Assembly: GCA_934590505.1 (NCBI GenBank)
Contig: CAKTPC010000007.1
Span: 1-34,968, forward strand
DNA: 34,968 nt
From: an uncultured Oscillospiraceae bacterium
GTDB taxonomy: Bacteria; Bacillota; Clostridia; Oscillospirales; Oscillospiraceae
Direction: 5' to 3'
Both the position numbers and the translations under genes were made by a program. The notes below the pieces were generated by a model. That model saw only the letters and a list, made by a program, of their open reading frames with translations. It searched no databases and had not been told where the DNA came from. Shown here piece after piece: positions 21,361-29,813 of the stretch; the stretch's first letter is position 1, and every line of letters starts with the position of its first letter.

Positions 21361-22446
21361 TTACCAATTGTCCTTGAGCTTCCAGAGACCGCAGAGGGTG
21401 GCGACGGCCGCGGCGCACATGATCGTGAACAGCAGGCCGAGATCGCGCCGGTCGGCGGTTTTGGGCGCGGGGGAGGGGGACATGCTCGGCTCCGCGCTCG
21501 GTACCGGGTCCTCGGTCGGGACGGAAGTCGGCGCGGGAGTTGTGGTCGGTGTAGGCTCATTTGTCGGCACAGCGGTGGGTGCAGGCTCTTCGGTCGGTGC
21601 TGTGGTAGGTGTCGGTTTTTCAGTAGGTTCGGCGGTCGGAGCGGGGGTCTCGGTAGGTTCAGCAGTCGGCGTCGGCTCTTCAGTCGGCTCCGCTGTAGGT
21701 TCGGTGCGGCGGATGTTCGCGATCACTGCGCCCTGCGCGTCGCTTATTTCAAGCGTACCGGCATAGAAAAGGCTCCATGCGCTGGTGCGGCCAAAGTCGA
21801 TATAGGTCTTGCCTTCGTCGAGACGGAAGTTCACGGCTCCGTTTGCCATCGAGGCGGGCAGGCCGGAGACAAATTCGGTGTTCGATGTGCTCAGAGCCTT
21901 GCCGAGCCCCGGAAGGCGGGCGCTGTTGATGGCTGTCAGCAGGCGAGCTCTCTGCCCGATGCTCAGAGTGCGGTCGGTCCAGACGTAATAGCTGCCGCCC
22001 TTTTTCGCGGCGACGAGGTTGGAGCTGCCGATGGAATATGAGCTTTGGCTCGCGGGCGTGACCTTTTCGCCCCATGAGGAGGCGGCGACGCTCTCGGCCC
22101 TCGGCTGACGGACGACCTCTGAGGAGAAGCCCTCGACGGGGAGTTCCTCAACGGTGTAGCTTATAGGCGTGCCGTCATCATTATAGAGCGGGACGTTTTT
22201 GAAGCTGCCCTGCCAGCTGCCGTTTACGGAGGTGTCGGCGGCGGTGAGCGTAATGCGGCTGACCTCTCTGCCGCCGCTGAGAAGGCGCATGGTGACGGAC
22301 TTGGGCAGATCACCGGAGTCTGCGTCCCAAGTCTTTGCAACGCCGACTTCGCCGTATTCCGCGGCATGGGCGGCGGGAGCGGAGACAAGCAGAAGCGCGG
22401 CGGCAAGAGTCGCGGCGCAGATGATACGCTTAAAAGTAATATCCAT
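21361..22446 (-). CDS. CnaB-domain surface protein with Pro/Thr/Glu repeat stalk and sortase-like PKTAD tail
   Basis: A 361-aa secreted protein. It has a signal peptide (1-28, ending AHA) and a CnaB-type beta-sandwich (about 30-115; NDDGTPISYTVEELPVEGF is the typical closing part). A second globular part follows (about 116-245), then a stalk of PT-x-EPT repeats (about 246-325), then PKTAD (328-332), a hydrophobic helix and the basic end KLKDNW. The tail has the plan of a sortase signal but lacks a strict LPXTG; wall attachment is therefore inference. GAGGG lies about 7 nt before the ATG at 22446. It follows the histidine kinase gene by 118 bp on the same strand and may be its target or sensory partner. 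Confidence 0.8.
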   Translation of the reverse strand: MDITFKRIICAATLAAALLLVSAPAAHAAEYGEVGVAKTWDADSGDLPKSVTMRLLSGGREVSRITLTAADTSVNGSWQGSFKNVPLYNDDGTPISYTVEELPVEGFSSEVVRQPRAESVAASSWGEKVTPASQSSYSIGSSNLVAAKKGGSYYVWTDRTLSIGQRARLLTAINSARLPGLGKALSTSNTEFVSGLPASMANGAVNFRLDEGKTYIDFGRTSAWSLFYAGTLEISDAQGAVIANIRRTEPTAEPTEEPTPTAEPTETPAPTAEPTEKPTPTTAPTEEPAPTAVPTNEPTPTTTPAPTSVPTEDPVPSAEPSMSPSPAPKTADRRDLGLLFTIMCAAAVATLCGLWKLKDNW

Positions 22447-22564
22447 GAATGATCCCTCGTTTCCAAGAAAGTGGTACAGTCCCAGTTTTTACCTTGGATG
22501 AGAAATTATTCATGGATATGGTTTTATTTCAGGCAGGTGCCGCAGACGTATTGTGTGGTGCTGC

Positions 22565-24643
22565 CTATATCCTGTCGAAGCTGAGCACGACCTTGAACAG
22601 ATCACCGTCGACGGTGATATCGAGAGCACCCTTCTGGAGCTGTGCAAGGCTCTGGGCAATGCTCAGGCCAAGGCCGCTGCCTTCGGTGTTGCGGGAGCTG
22701 TCGCCGCGGACAAAACGCTCGGTCAGCTCATCACCGCTGATGTTCAGACGCGTGGCGGAGATGTTGCGGAAGGTGACGGTCGCCTTGAGCGCGTCGGCGG
22801 TGAGGTCGAGGTACACGCGCGTGCCGCGCTGGGCGTATTTGCAGATATTGTTCAGCAGGTTATCAAAAATGCGCCACATGTGCCGCCCGTCGGCCATGAC
22901 CTTTACGGGCTCCTCGGGCTTTGTGAGGATAAGCTCCAGCCCCGCGGCGGAGAGCTTTTCGCTGTATTCGCCTGCCATCTGGTCGAGCAGGATGCCAAGC
23001 TCGCACTCGGTGAGGTTCACGCTCAGGCTGCCGCTGGATGCCTTGGACGCTTCAAGCAGATCGTCAATGAGCTTCTTGAGCTTTGCAGACTGCCGGTCGA
23101 GCACTTCAAGATACTCGCGCATCTTTTTGTTCTCAGGCTGCTCCTTTTCGAGCAGGTCAACATAGTTGATGATGGAGGTGAGAGGGGTCTTGATATCGTG
23201 GGAGACGTTGGTGATAAGCTCGGTGCGGAAGCGTTCGGACTTCATGCGCTCGCCCACGGCGCGGTTCATGCCGTCAGTGATGGAGTTGAGGTCCTCGCCG
23301 TGCTCCTTGAACGGGCCGCGCAGCTTGGAGGTATCGACCTTGCAGTCAAGCTCGCCCTTGGCGATGCGCTGCCCGGCCTTAAGAAGCTGCTTCATCGACA
23401 GCAGCACATACAGCGCCGCCAGCACCAGCACCGCGCGCTCGATGAACCAGCCGAAAAGCTGTTTTCCGGGACTTGTACCGGCGATGGCGATCCATAGAAA
23501 CTCGACAAAGAGGATCGCCGCGATGACGAGCACTGCGCGGGGGAACATGGGGATGGCTTTCAGCCCGTCCTTAAAGGTATAGAATACCTTTTTTATTAAA
23601 CGCAGGCACCACGCGCCCACGCGGTAGATGATGCAGCTCTTTATCGTCGTGCCGAGCTTTATGCGCACGGCAAGGCTCATGCACCACAGCAGGCTTATCA
23701 GCGCTGCGATGACGCCGAGGACGGCGATGAGGACAACGACGAGCATCGCGGTATTGCTGTATGACACCTCTGCCATTGCGGCGATAAGGAAGATGCCGGC
23801 AAAGACGGTCAGCGCGGTGTAGAGATCGAAGGGTATCTTGTCAATGAAGCTGGGGCGAACCTCGCCGGCCTCGCCGCGGCGCCCGGCGGCGGAGAGCAGG
23901 AACACAAAGACGAAGGCCTCAAGGATCAGGGCGACGACCAGCACGGCGATAGAGGTATAGCGCAGTTCGTAGGCGTAGGTGAAAAGCTCCTGATATTTAT
24001 CGGCATTGCCGCTGGGGATGCTGCCCGCAGTGTAGTACCCGGTGATGGCATAGACGCGGTAGTTATTATCGTCGATGGGCGCATCGTCGATGGTGGGCGT
24101 GATGTCCGTCCTGCTGCCGGACTTGGTGCTTTCAGAGACAGCAGGCGTCACGGCGAGTTCGGGATACACGATCGAATCGGGAGATACGCTCGGCTCGGGG
24201 GACGCGGTCGGCTCAGGTGAAACGCTTGGTTCGGGAGAGTCAGACGGTTCGGGTGTGACGGCGGTATCATCCTGCGCGGAGAGGTCGTACCAGGCGGGGA
24301 GCTCAAAGCGCGTTGTGTCCGTTTCCCAGTCATAGCCGCGCTTTCCGAGCCCGTCAAAAACAACCTCGCGCGTGTAGTAATCTCTTATTACAAAATAGAA
24401 GCCGTTCCTGCCGTTGAGCGCTTCGGGAGACTCGCCGTTGCCCAAGGCGTACATGACGGCGTTCAGATCGTTGGAGTTGTCGTATTTGAATTTATGCAGC
24501 AGGGTCTGATAATCGTAATTGTAGCCGTCGATGCTGTCGATATAGGCGATGTCCAGCGCCGACGCGGCGAGAGACATCAGCAGCAGTACAAAGAGCGTCA
24601 CGGCTATCAGCTTTGCTGCAAGGCTGCTTTTAAGTTTGTTCAT
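22565..24643 (-). CDS. Sensor histidine kinase with large extracytoplasmic domain and several membrane helices
   Basis: A 692-aa membrane kinase. One helix (about 9-30) leads to an extracytoplasmic part (about 31-228) with a low-complexity PEPS/SPEP stretch (131-155). Five further helices follow (about 231-252, 276-292, 298-322, 370-388, 400-416), then a HAMP-like linker. The HisKA domain has the phospho-accepting H482 in NVSHDIKTPLTS, the HATPase has its N-box NLLNNICKYA (595-604), and GSGLGLSIAQS starts at 656. The gene starts 1 nt after the response-regulator stop, so the two are coupled. The ligand is unknown. The stalk-like PEPS linker recalls cell-wall-spanning proteins and suggests sensing in the wall. 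Confidence 0.92.
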   Translation of the reverse strand: MNKLKSSLAAKLIAVTLFVLLLMSLAASALDIAYIDSIDGYNYDYQTLLHKFKYDNSNDLNAVMYALGNGESPEALNGRNGFYFVIRDYYTREVVFDGLGKRGYDWETDTTRFELPAWYDLSAQDDTAVTPEPSDSPEPSVSPEPTASPEPSVSPDSIVYPELAVTPAVSESTKSGSRTDITPTIDDAPIDDNNYRVYAITGYYTAGSIPSGNADKYQELFTYAYELRYTSIAVLVVALILEAFVFVFLLSAAGRRGEAGEVRPSFIDKIPFDLYTALTVFAGIFLIAAMAEVSYSNTAMLVVVLIAVLGVIAALISLLWCMSLAVRIKLGTTIKSCIIYRVGAWCLRLIKKVFYTFKDGLKAIPMFPRAVLVIAAILFVEFLWIAIAGTSPGKQLFGWFIERAVLVLAALYVLLSMKQLLKAGQRIAKGELDCKVDTSKLRGPFKEHGEDLNSITDGMNRAVGERMKSERFRTELITNVSHDIKTPLTSIINYVDLLEKEQPENKKMREYLEVLDRQSAKLKKLIDDLLEASKASSGSLSVNLTECELGILLDQMAGEYSEKLSAAGLELILTKPEEPVKVMADGRHMWRIFDNLLNNICKYAQRGTRVYLDLTADALKATVTFRNISATRLNISGDELTERFVRGDSSRNTEGSGLGLSIAQSLAQLQKGALDITVDGDLFKVVLSFDRI

Positions 24644-24644
24644 G

Positions 24645-25337
24645 TCAGTTCACTCTTTCCATTTTATAGCCCTGCCCCCATACGGCCTTGATGTACCGCG
24701 GCTCGGCGGGGTTGATCTCAAGCTTTTCTCTGAGGTGGCGGATGTGTACGGCGACGGTGCTCTCGGCTCCGTAGGGCTCGTCCTTCCAGACGCGCTTATA
24801 GATATCGCGCGGGTGAAAGACCTGACCGGGGTTTTCCATGAGGAGCTTGAGGATGTCGTACTCGGTCGGCGTGAGGGCGGCGGGCTCGCCGTCCACGGTG
24901 ACGGTCTTGCTGGAATCGTCCATGCTTATGCCGCCGACGGTGAGACAGCTCTGCCGTATCTGCGCCGCGCCGAGCATCGTATAGCGCCGAAGCTGCGAGC
25001 GCACGCGCGCAAGCACCTCAAGGGGATTGAAGGGCTTGGTGATGTAATCGTCCGCGCCGACGTTCAGGCCGAGTATCTTGTCCGTGTCCTCGCCCTTGGC
25101 CGTGAGCAGGATCACGGGGACGTTCGAGCGCTCGCGTATCTTCACCATAGCGCTGATGCCGTCCATGACCGGCATCATAATGTCCATGAGCACAAGGCTG
25201 ATATCGCGGCTCTCCAGCAGCGCGAGCGCCTGCGCGCCGTCATATGCGCACTCGACGGCGTAGCCCTCGCTCTCGAGATAAATTTTCAGCGCGGAGACGA
25301 TATCCTTTTCGTCGTCGCAGACAAGCACAGTGTTCAT
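24645..25337 (-). CDS. OmpR/PhoB-family response regulator
   Basis: A 230-aa two-component regulator. The receiver domain spans 1-118, with phospho-acceptor D52 in VLMDIMMP, acidic pocket DDE (8-10), T at LLTAKGE and K in TKPFNP. A winged-helix DNA-binding domain (about 130-228) has LTPTEYDILKLLMENPGQVF and TVAVHIRHLREKLE. I place the start at the ATG at 25337 (MNTVLVCDDE): GAGGTG lies 6 nt upstream, while the ATG at 25346 overlaps it. It is the first gene of a unit with the histidine kinase and probably the CnaB protein. Confidence 0.95.
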   Translation of the reverse strand: MNTVLVCDDEKDIVSALKIYLESEGYAVECAYDGAQALALLESRDISLVLMDIMMPVMDGISAMVKIRERSNVPVILLTAKGEDTDKILGLNVGADDYITKPFNPLEVLARVRSQLRRYTMLGAAQIRQSCLTVGGISMDDSSKTVTVDGEPAALTPTEYDILKLLMENPGQVFHPRDIYKRVWKDEPYGAESTVAVHIRHLREKLEINPAEPRYIKAVWGQGYKMERVN

Positions 25338-25364
25338 GCACATCACCTCGTTCAGTATGCCTAT

Positions 25365-25393
25365 ATCATAACCGATAAATTATTAAAAGCCAA
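25365..25393 (-). promoter_or_regulatory. Sigma-A promoter of the two-component operon
   Basis: Minus strand TTGGCT (25393-25388), a 17-nt spacer and TATGAT (25370-25365). The predicted start is near 25358, about 20 nt before the ATG at 25337. Confidence 0.6.
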
Positions 25394-25743
25394 GCGGCTA
25401 AGTTTTTAAGGTTTGCTTAAGAAACGGCGGGCAGCCCTCTGTGCGTTCGTTTTGATAGAACGGACATGCGGATGAGCCGTGAACAAAATGACAAACGCGG
25501 CGGACAGCTTCTGAAAACGATAATACTACTTTTTAGTACGATGTTAGAAGAAATAAAAAATGCGGAGTTCTATACTATATAGTGAAAAGAAAATGCGGAA
25601 AATGGAAAGCATTTTGAACAAAAAGAACAAAAGCGATAGAGAATTTTCCTGACTATAGCCATCGGAGACTTTCCACAAAGATAGGATCGGACTAAACGGC
25701 GAAAGCCGATAGTATAAAAAATCAAAAAAGGAGAAAAAGAAAA
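25394..25743 (+). promoter_or_regulatory. 350-bp leader/control region upstream of the TRAP operon
   Basis: AT-rich non-coding DNA. It holds three copies of GAACAAAA (25481-25488, 25616-25623, 25625-25632; the last two 9 bp apart), inverted repeats CGTTC/GAACG (25444-25462) and AAAATGC/GCATTTT (25590-25615), and a -10-like TATACT (25571-25576) without a good -35. A structured stretch (25652-25713) has ATCGG twice (25661, 25686), able to pair with one CCGAT (25706-25710), and CGGC-GAAA-GCCG (25697-25708). This suits an activator-dependent promoter, probably under the AraC protein encoded downstream. No known riboswitch class is recognised and no gene was seen. Confidence 0.4.
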
Positions 25744-26781
25744 ATGAAAAAAATCATAGCATTGCTCACAGCACTCGTTCTTGTATTTTCTCTCTGCGCC
25801 TGCGGTGCTGCTGAGACTCCCGCAGCTGCGGAAAGCACCGCGGCCTCTGCCGATGCGGCTCCAGCAAAGCTTATGGACAGTCCCATGACCTTCAAGGTCG
25901 CGACTACCCAGTCCTCCAGCGGCCTTTGGGTAAAGTACATGACCGAAGCGTACAAGGAGATCACGGAGCGCACGAACGGCGACCTCAATTTTGAGATATA
26001 CCCAGACAGCGAGCTTGGCTCAAATAAGGATGTCGTCGAGCAGATCCTCGCCGGCGCGCCCATCATCCTAGGGTGCGGCTTTGACACCATGTCCGACTAC
26101 AGTGAGAAGCTGGCTGTTGCAAGCTGCCCTTACGTTTTCCAGGATATGTCCGAGGTGTTCACCATTGCCGACACCGACTGGTGGACCACCACCACTCAGG
26201 AACTGGCCGACAGTAGCAACATACAGATATTTGCCGTCGGTACTCTCGGCTACCGTCATTTCATCAGCTCCAAGCCGATAACCAGCCCTGATGATATAAA
26301 GACCATGATCGTCCGCATGGGCAGCGACCTTATGCGCAACTGGATCAGCGTTATGGGAGGCACCCCTGCTTCCGGCGCATGGGCGGATAACTACTCCAAC
26401 ATCCAGACCGGCGTTTTCGATGCCTGCGAAGCGACTCTCGACCTGCTCTGGTCCTCCAGCCTTTACGAGGTCTGTGATTACCTCACGCTCAGCGGACACT
26501 CCATCAACCCCAACATCTCCATTATGACGGCTGACAACTGGAACAAGATCCCCGCCGAGTACCAGGCGATCATTACCGAGGTCATGACCGACACCATGAG
26601 CAAGATCTATGATGAAACCGTCGCCAACGAATCCACCATCATCGACAATTTCAAGGCACAGGGCGTCGAGGTCATTGAGGTAGACAAGACCCAGTTTGCT
26701 CCATATACCGCCGACCTTCTGAAGGTTCAGGGCTATGACACCGCGATTCTTGATGCGGTAAACGCAGCACTTGGCCGCTAA
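25744..26781 (+). CDS. TRAP transporter substrate-binding lipoprotein, DctP family
   Basis: A 345-aa extracytoplasmic solute receptor of a tripartite ATP-independent periplasmic (TRAP) system. It has a signal peptide with lipobox LCAC (cysteine 20), then an Ala-rich linker to about 43. The DctP domain starts at MTFKVATTQSSSGLWVKYMTEAYKEI and includes the IYPDSELGSNKDVVEQILAG segment. The conserved carboxylate-binding arginine is probably in KTMIVRMGSDLMRNW; the PxNPNISIMTADNWNKIP part is also typical. Ligands of the family are usually carboxylates or sugar acids. AAGGAG lies about 10 nt before the ATG. A hairpin after the gene separates it from DctQ. Confidence 0.93.
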   Translation: MKKIIALLTALVLVFSLCACGAAETPAAAESTAASADAAPAKLMDSPMTFKVATTQSSSGLWVKYMTEAYKEITERTNGDLNFEIYPDSELGSNKDVVEQILAGAPIILGCGFDTMSDYSEKLAVASCPYVFQDMSEVFTIADTDWWTTTTQELADSSNIQIFAVGTLGYRHFISSKPITSPDDIKTMIVRMGSDLMRNWISVMGGTPASGAWADNYSNIQTGVFDACEATLDLLWSSSLYEVCDYLTLSGHSINPNISIMTADNWNKIPAEYQAIITEVMTDTMSKIYDETVANESTIIDNFKAQGVEVIEVDKTQFAPYTADLLKVQGYDTAILDAVNAALGR

Positions 26782-26799
26782 GAAAAGTTAACACGGATG

Positions 26800-26829
26800 C
26801 AGCGCAATATTTGAAAAAATATTGCGCTG
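26800..26829 (+). terminator. Intercistronic hairpin between DctP and DctQ genes
   Basis: A perfect 12-bp stem, CAGCGCAATATT with its complement and a 6-nt loop, followed by TCTTAAAAAGG. The weak U-tract suggests partial termination or a 3' protector that keeps the receptor mRNA in excess over the permease mRNA. It ends just before the ribosome site of the next gene. Confidence 0.6.
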
Positions 26830-26848
26830 TCTTAAAAAGGAGATCGTT

Positions 26849-27340
26849 TTGAAAAAAGTAATCAAATTTCTTGAGAATGATCTGCCGTTGGTCATAAGCG
26901 GAGCGGCGCTGAGCATATCGGTCCTGCTGGCTACGATCAACGCGATCACCAGATATACGATATCTTATACCATAAACGGTGCGGATGCGTTTATCACGCT
27001 CTGCTTTGCTTATACGGTGTATGTCGGCAGTGCCGCTGCATATAAACGCGGGCAGCATTACGGCGTGGATATTCTTGTCGCAAATCTTCCGAAGGAAGCG
27101 CAGAAGTGGGTTCAGGTGCTGCTGGATGTGTGCATGGCGGTGATAATGATCCTCGGCTTCTGGCTGGCTTACAACCTGACGGCGAAGGTCGGCACAAAGA
27201 CCTTTGAGGGCCTGAGCTCCATTTCATACGTCTGGTATGACGCAGCCGCAGTCATAGGCTTCGGCTACAGCATTATTTACTCCATCGAATTTCTTGTAAA
27301 AGATATAAAGAACCTGAAGCGGAAGGAGGCCGAGGCATGA
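26849..27340 (+). CDS. TRAP transporter small permease, DctQ family
   Basis: A 163-aa membrane protein with four helices: VISGAALSISVLLATINAITRY, then ADAFITLCFAYTVYVGSAAAY, LLDVCMAVIMILGFWLAYNL, and a final helix in AAAVIGFGYSIIYSIEFL. The RGQHYGVDIL loop is a family mark. I place the start at the TTG at 26849, because AAGGAG lies 5-6 nt upstream of it; the ATG at 26822 lies inside the preceding hairpin and would precede that site. DctQ pairs with DctM to use a sodium or proton gradient. Its stop overlaps the DctM start (ATGA). Confidence 0.9.
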   Translation: MKKVIKFLENDLPLVISGAALSISVLLATINAITRYTISYTINGADAFITLCFAYTVYVGSAAAYKRGQHYGVDILVANLPKEAQKWVQVLLDVCMAVIMILGFWLAYNLTAKVGTKTFEGLSSISYVWYDAAAVIGFGYSIIYSIEFLVKDIKNLKRKEAEA

Positions 27341-28629
27341 ACACGGCAATACTTATACCCGTCGTCGTTATCGTTTTTCTCATGCTTATAAACGCACCGA
27401 TATGGGCGGCACTGTTCGGCGGCATGATAACCTATTTCATGTTCCTCAAGGCCGATCTTCCGGCGCAAATACTTATTCAGCGCTTTGTCGCGACGACCGA
27501 GTCCTCTTCGTATCTGGCGGTGCCGTTTTTCATAACCGCCGGAGCGATAATGAACCGCGCCGGTCTTTCCGAGAAAATGCTTGATTTCGCTGACGCTCTT
27601 GTCGGCCACCTCCGCGGCGGTCTGGCGCATGTCAACATCCTGTTGAGCGTGCTGATGGGCGGGGTCTCTGGTTCTGCTGCGGCTGATGCGGCAATGGAAT
27701 CGAAGGTACTTGTGCCGGAAATGGTAAAGCGCGGCTATGGGCTTGAGTTCAGCGCTGCGGTCACGGTCGCCTCTTCGCTGATAACGCCGATAATCCCGCC
27801 CGGAATGGGACTTATTATATATTCCATGGCGGCGAACGTCTCTGTGGGACGCATGTTTGCGGCCGGTTATGTCCCCGGCATACTGTGCATGATCGGCTTC
27901 ATGATCTTCGTACATTTTTATGCGAAGAAGCACAACTATGCACCGAGCCGGGAAAAGATGGCAAGCTTCAAGGAGATAATGAAGCTGTTCGGCCATGCCA
28001 TATGGGCACTGCTCATGCCGTTTGGCCTGCTTATGGCGCTGCGCGCGGGGCTGCTCACCGCGTCAGAGACCGGTGCGGCCTGCTGCCTGTACTGTCTCCT
28101 GATCGGCGTGGTGGTGTACCGCAGGTTCAGCGTGAAGGATATCGTTCCGACGATAATTGAGTCAGTTATCGGCACCGCCTCCGTCATGACCATCATGTGC
28201 GCTGCGAACGTCCTGTCGTATTTCCTGTCCTATGAGAACATCCCGCGCACGCTCACCGCGCTGATAACCAACGGCGGCATGGGAAGAGCCGGTTTCCTGC
28301 TCGTTGTAAATATATTCATATTCATACTGGGCATGTTTGTTTCCAATGGCATGATACCGATCCTTGCAACTCTGCTTGCACCGCTTGCAGTATCTCTCGG
28401 CATCGACCCGGTCCACTTCGGCATCGTTGTGGTATTTGGTGTGACGATCGGCAACATGACGCCGCCGTTCGGCCTGGTGCTCTATCAGGTCGCGGGACTC
28501 ACAAAGTGTAGTGTGGCAAAACTGGCAAAGGAATGTCTGCCGTTTATCGGAATAATGGTCATCGTTTTGTTTATCATCACATACAGCGAGACGCTGGCGC
28601 TTGTCATTCCTAACTGGATATACGGATAA
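27337..28629 (+). CDS. TRAP transporter large permease, DctM family
   Basis: The 430-aa transport subunit, with about 11-12 helices. Family parts include INAPIWAALFGGMITYF near the start, the LAVPFFITAGAIMNRAGLSEKML segment, SVLMGGVSGSAAADAAMESKVLVPEM, and ASSLITPIIPPGMGLIIYSM. The C-terminal half has GMIPILATLLAPLAVSLGIDPVHFGIVVVFGVTIGNMTPPFG, a hallmark of DctM. It overlaps the DctQ gene by 4 bp. With DctP it imports one class of solute, probably a carboxylate; the dehydrogenase gene follows by 19 bp in the same unit. Confidence 0.95.
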   Translation: MNTAILIPVVVIVFLMLINAPIWAALFGGMITYFMFLKADLPAQILIQRFVATTESSSYLAVPFFITAGAIMNRAGLSEKMLDFADALVGHLRGGLAHVNILLSVLMGGVSGSAAADAAMESKVLVPEMVKRGYGLEFSAAVTVASSLITPIIPPGMGLIIYSMAANVSVGRMFAAGYVPGILCMIGFMIFVHFYAKKHNYAPSREKMASFKEIMKLFGHAIWALLMPFGLLMALRAGLLTASETGAACCLYCLLIGVVVYRRFSVKDIVPTIIESVIGTASVMTIMCAANVLSYFLSYENIPRTLTALITNGGMGRAGFLLVVNIFIFILGMFVSNGMIPILATLLAPLAVSLGIDPVHFGIVVVFGVTIGNMTPPFGLVLYQVAGLTKCSVAKLAKECLPFIGIMVIVLFIITYSETLALVIPNWIYG

Positions 28630-28648
28630 CTGAAAGGATCATACACAA

Positions 28649-29737
28649 ATGCAGATAAGCAGAATGCTTGCCGGGGCAAATCATTACTATCAGGGTGTGA
28701 ACATTCTCACCAAAGTAGGCGAGGAAGCGCAAAACGCGGGCTGGAAGAAGGCCTTTGTCGTCGGAGGCCGCCGCGCGATGGACGCGGCGTGGGAAGGCGT
28801 AAGGGCCGGGCTGGACAAGGCCGGCATAGAATATGAAACGGAGATATTCACCGGCTTCAATACTGCCGGGGACATCGACAGATGCAGCGCGCGGGCAGCC
28901 TCCGGAGGCTGCAGCGGAATTATCGGCATCGGCGGCGGAAAAGTGATGGACCTTGCCAAGGCCGTTGCCGTGCAGTCAGGCTGCGGCGTGTTCACTGTCC
29001 CGACGAGTGCGGCAACATGCGCGTGCTATGCCCCTCTGTCGGTCATATACGACGAACAGGGAACACAGGCTGGAATACGCTTCTTTAATAATGAGGTGGA
29101 CGCCGTGTTCGTGGACCTGCGCGTTATTGCGAATGCACCGGCAAGGCTTTTGGCGGCGGGAATGGCTGACGCAATGGCAAAGAGCTGTGAATACAGTTCA
29201 ACTCACGCGCAGCTGCATTACGGGGATATTGATACCGCCAAGTACTGCGGGTACCGGCTCGCGCTGGCTGCGGACGAGGTCCTGCTTGGCTGCGGGGCGC
29301 AAGCGTATGAGGACGCGAAGGCGCACAGAATAAGTCAAGCCCTGGAGGATGCTGTCTTCAGTTCGATCGCCGTGATCGGCGTCGTCAGCGGGATGTGCGG
29401 ATACACGAACAAGCCCGGCGGACGCTTCGCGATCGCCCACGGGTTCAACGAGGTGATCCGCGGGCGCTGGGAGAAGGACCCTAGGCGCTTCCTGCACGGC
29501 GAACTTGTCGCGGTTGGTGTGCTTGCGCAGCTGCATGTGAACGGCGTGAGCGCGGAATACATTGAAAAGGTCAGAGAGTTTTTCAAAAAGATAGAGGTCC
29601 CGACCACGCTCGCGGAGCTTGGGATGCATCTTGACGATGAACAGCTTCGCGCTTTTCAGGATGAAATAATTGCCAACACGAACATAGGCGTCACGCATGG
29701 CGACGTGATCAGGGAAGCCATAAGCGCAGTTCGCTGA
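28649..29737 (+). CDS. GldA-like iron/zinc-containing alcohol dehydrogenase
   Basis: A 362-aa dehydrogenase of the glycerol-dehydrogenase branch of the iron-dependent alcohol dehydrogenases; it would oxidise a polyol or hydroxy acid with NAD. It has the GGGK nucleotide loop (95-98), VPTSAATCACYAPLSV (about 117-132), and metal ligands D174 (GMADAMAK), H264 (AIAHGFNE) and H283 (FLHGELVAVG). Members of the family vary in substrate; annotation as glycerol dehydrogenase would overreach, because context (TRAP uptake, RraA protein) suggests a hydroxylated acid or sugar acid. GAAAGG lies upstream of the ATG at 28649. An imperfect hairpin follows the gene. Confidence 0.9.
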   Translation: MQISRMLAGANHYYQGVNILTKVGEEAQNAGWKKAFVVGGRRAMDAAWEGVRAGLDKAGIEYETEIFTGFNTAGDIDRCSARAASGGCSGIIGIGGGKVMDLAKAVAVQSGCGVFTVPTSAATCACYAPLSVIYDEQGTQAGIRFFNNEVDAVFVDLRVIANAPARLLAAGMADAMAKSCEYSSTHAQLHYGDIDTAKYCGYRLALAADEVLLGCGAQAYEDAKAHRISQALEDAVFSSIAVIGVVSGMCGYTNKPGGRFAIAHGFNEVIRGRWEKDPRRFLHGELVAVGVLAQLHVNGVSAEYIEKVREFFKKIEVPTTLAELGMHLDDEQLRAFQDEIIANTNIGVTHGDVIREAISAVR

Positions 29738-29746
29738 AGCGTATGG

Positions 29747-29783
29747 GGAAACCGCAGTACGGCATTGCGGTGCTGCTGTTTCC
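29747..29783. terminator. Long imperfect hairpin after the dehydrogenase gene
   Basis: GGAAAC, GCAG, AC and GC pair with GC, GT, CTGC and GTTTCC, interrupted by single mismatches, with a 3-nt loop. A 10-nt gap then leads to AATTTT, a weak U-tract. It probably ends or dampens the TRAP-dehydrogenase transcript before the AraC gene. Confidence 0.5.
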
Positions 29784-29813
29784 GCCTGCTTGCAATTTTG
29801 GACGGATATGTAC

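Noticed and set aside
21480..21710. Tandem DNA repeats resembling a minisatellite
   Set aside because: They are the coding sequence of the Pro/Thr/Glu stalk of the CnaB protein, so the repeat is explained at protein level; no CRISPR-like spacing is present.
25652..25713. Possible cyclic-di-GMP-type riboswitch in the TRAP leader
   Set aside because: Short stretches (ACAAAG, GGACTAAA, a GAAA-capped stem) recall that class, but the P2 hairpin and its receptor are missing, so only a generic structured leader is claimed.
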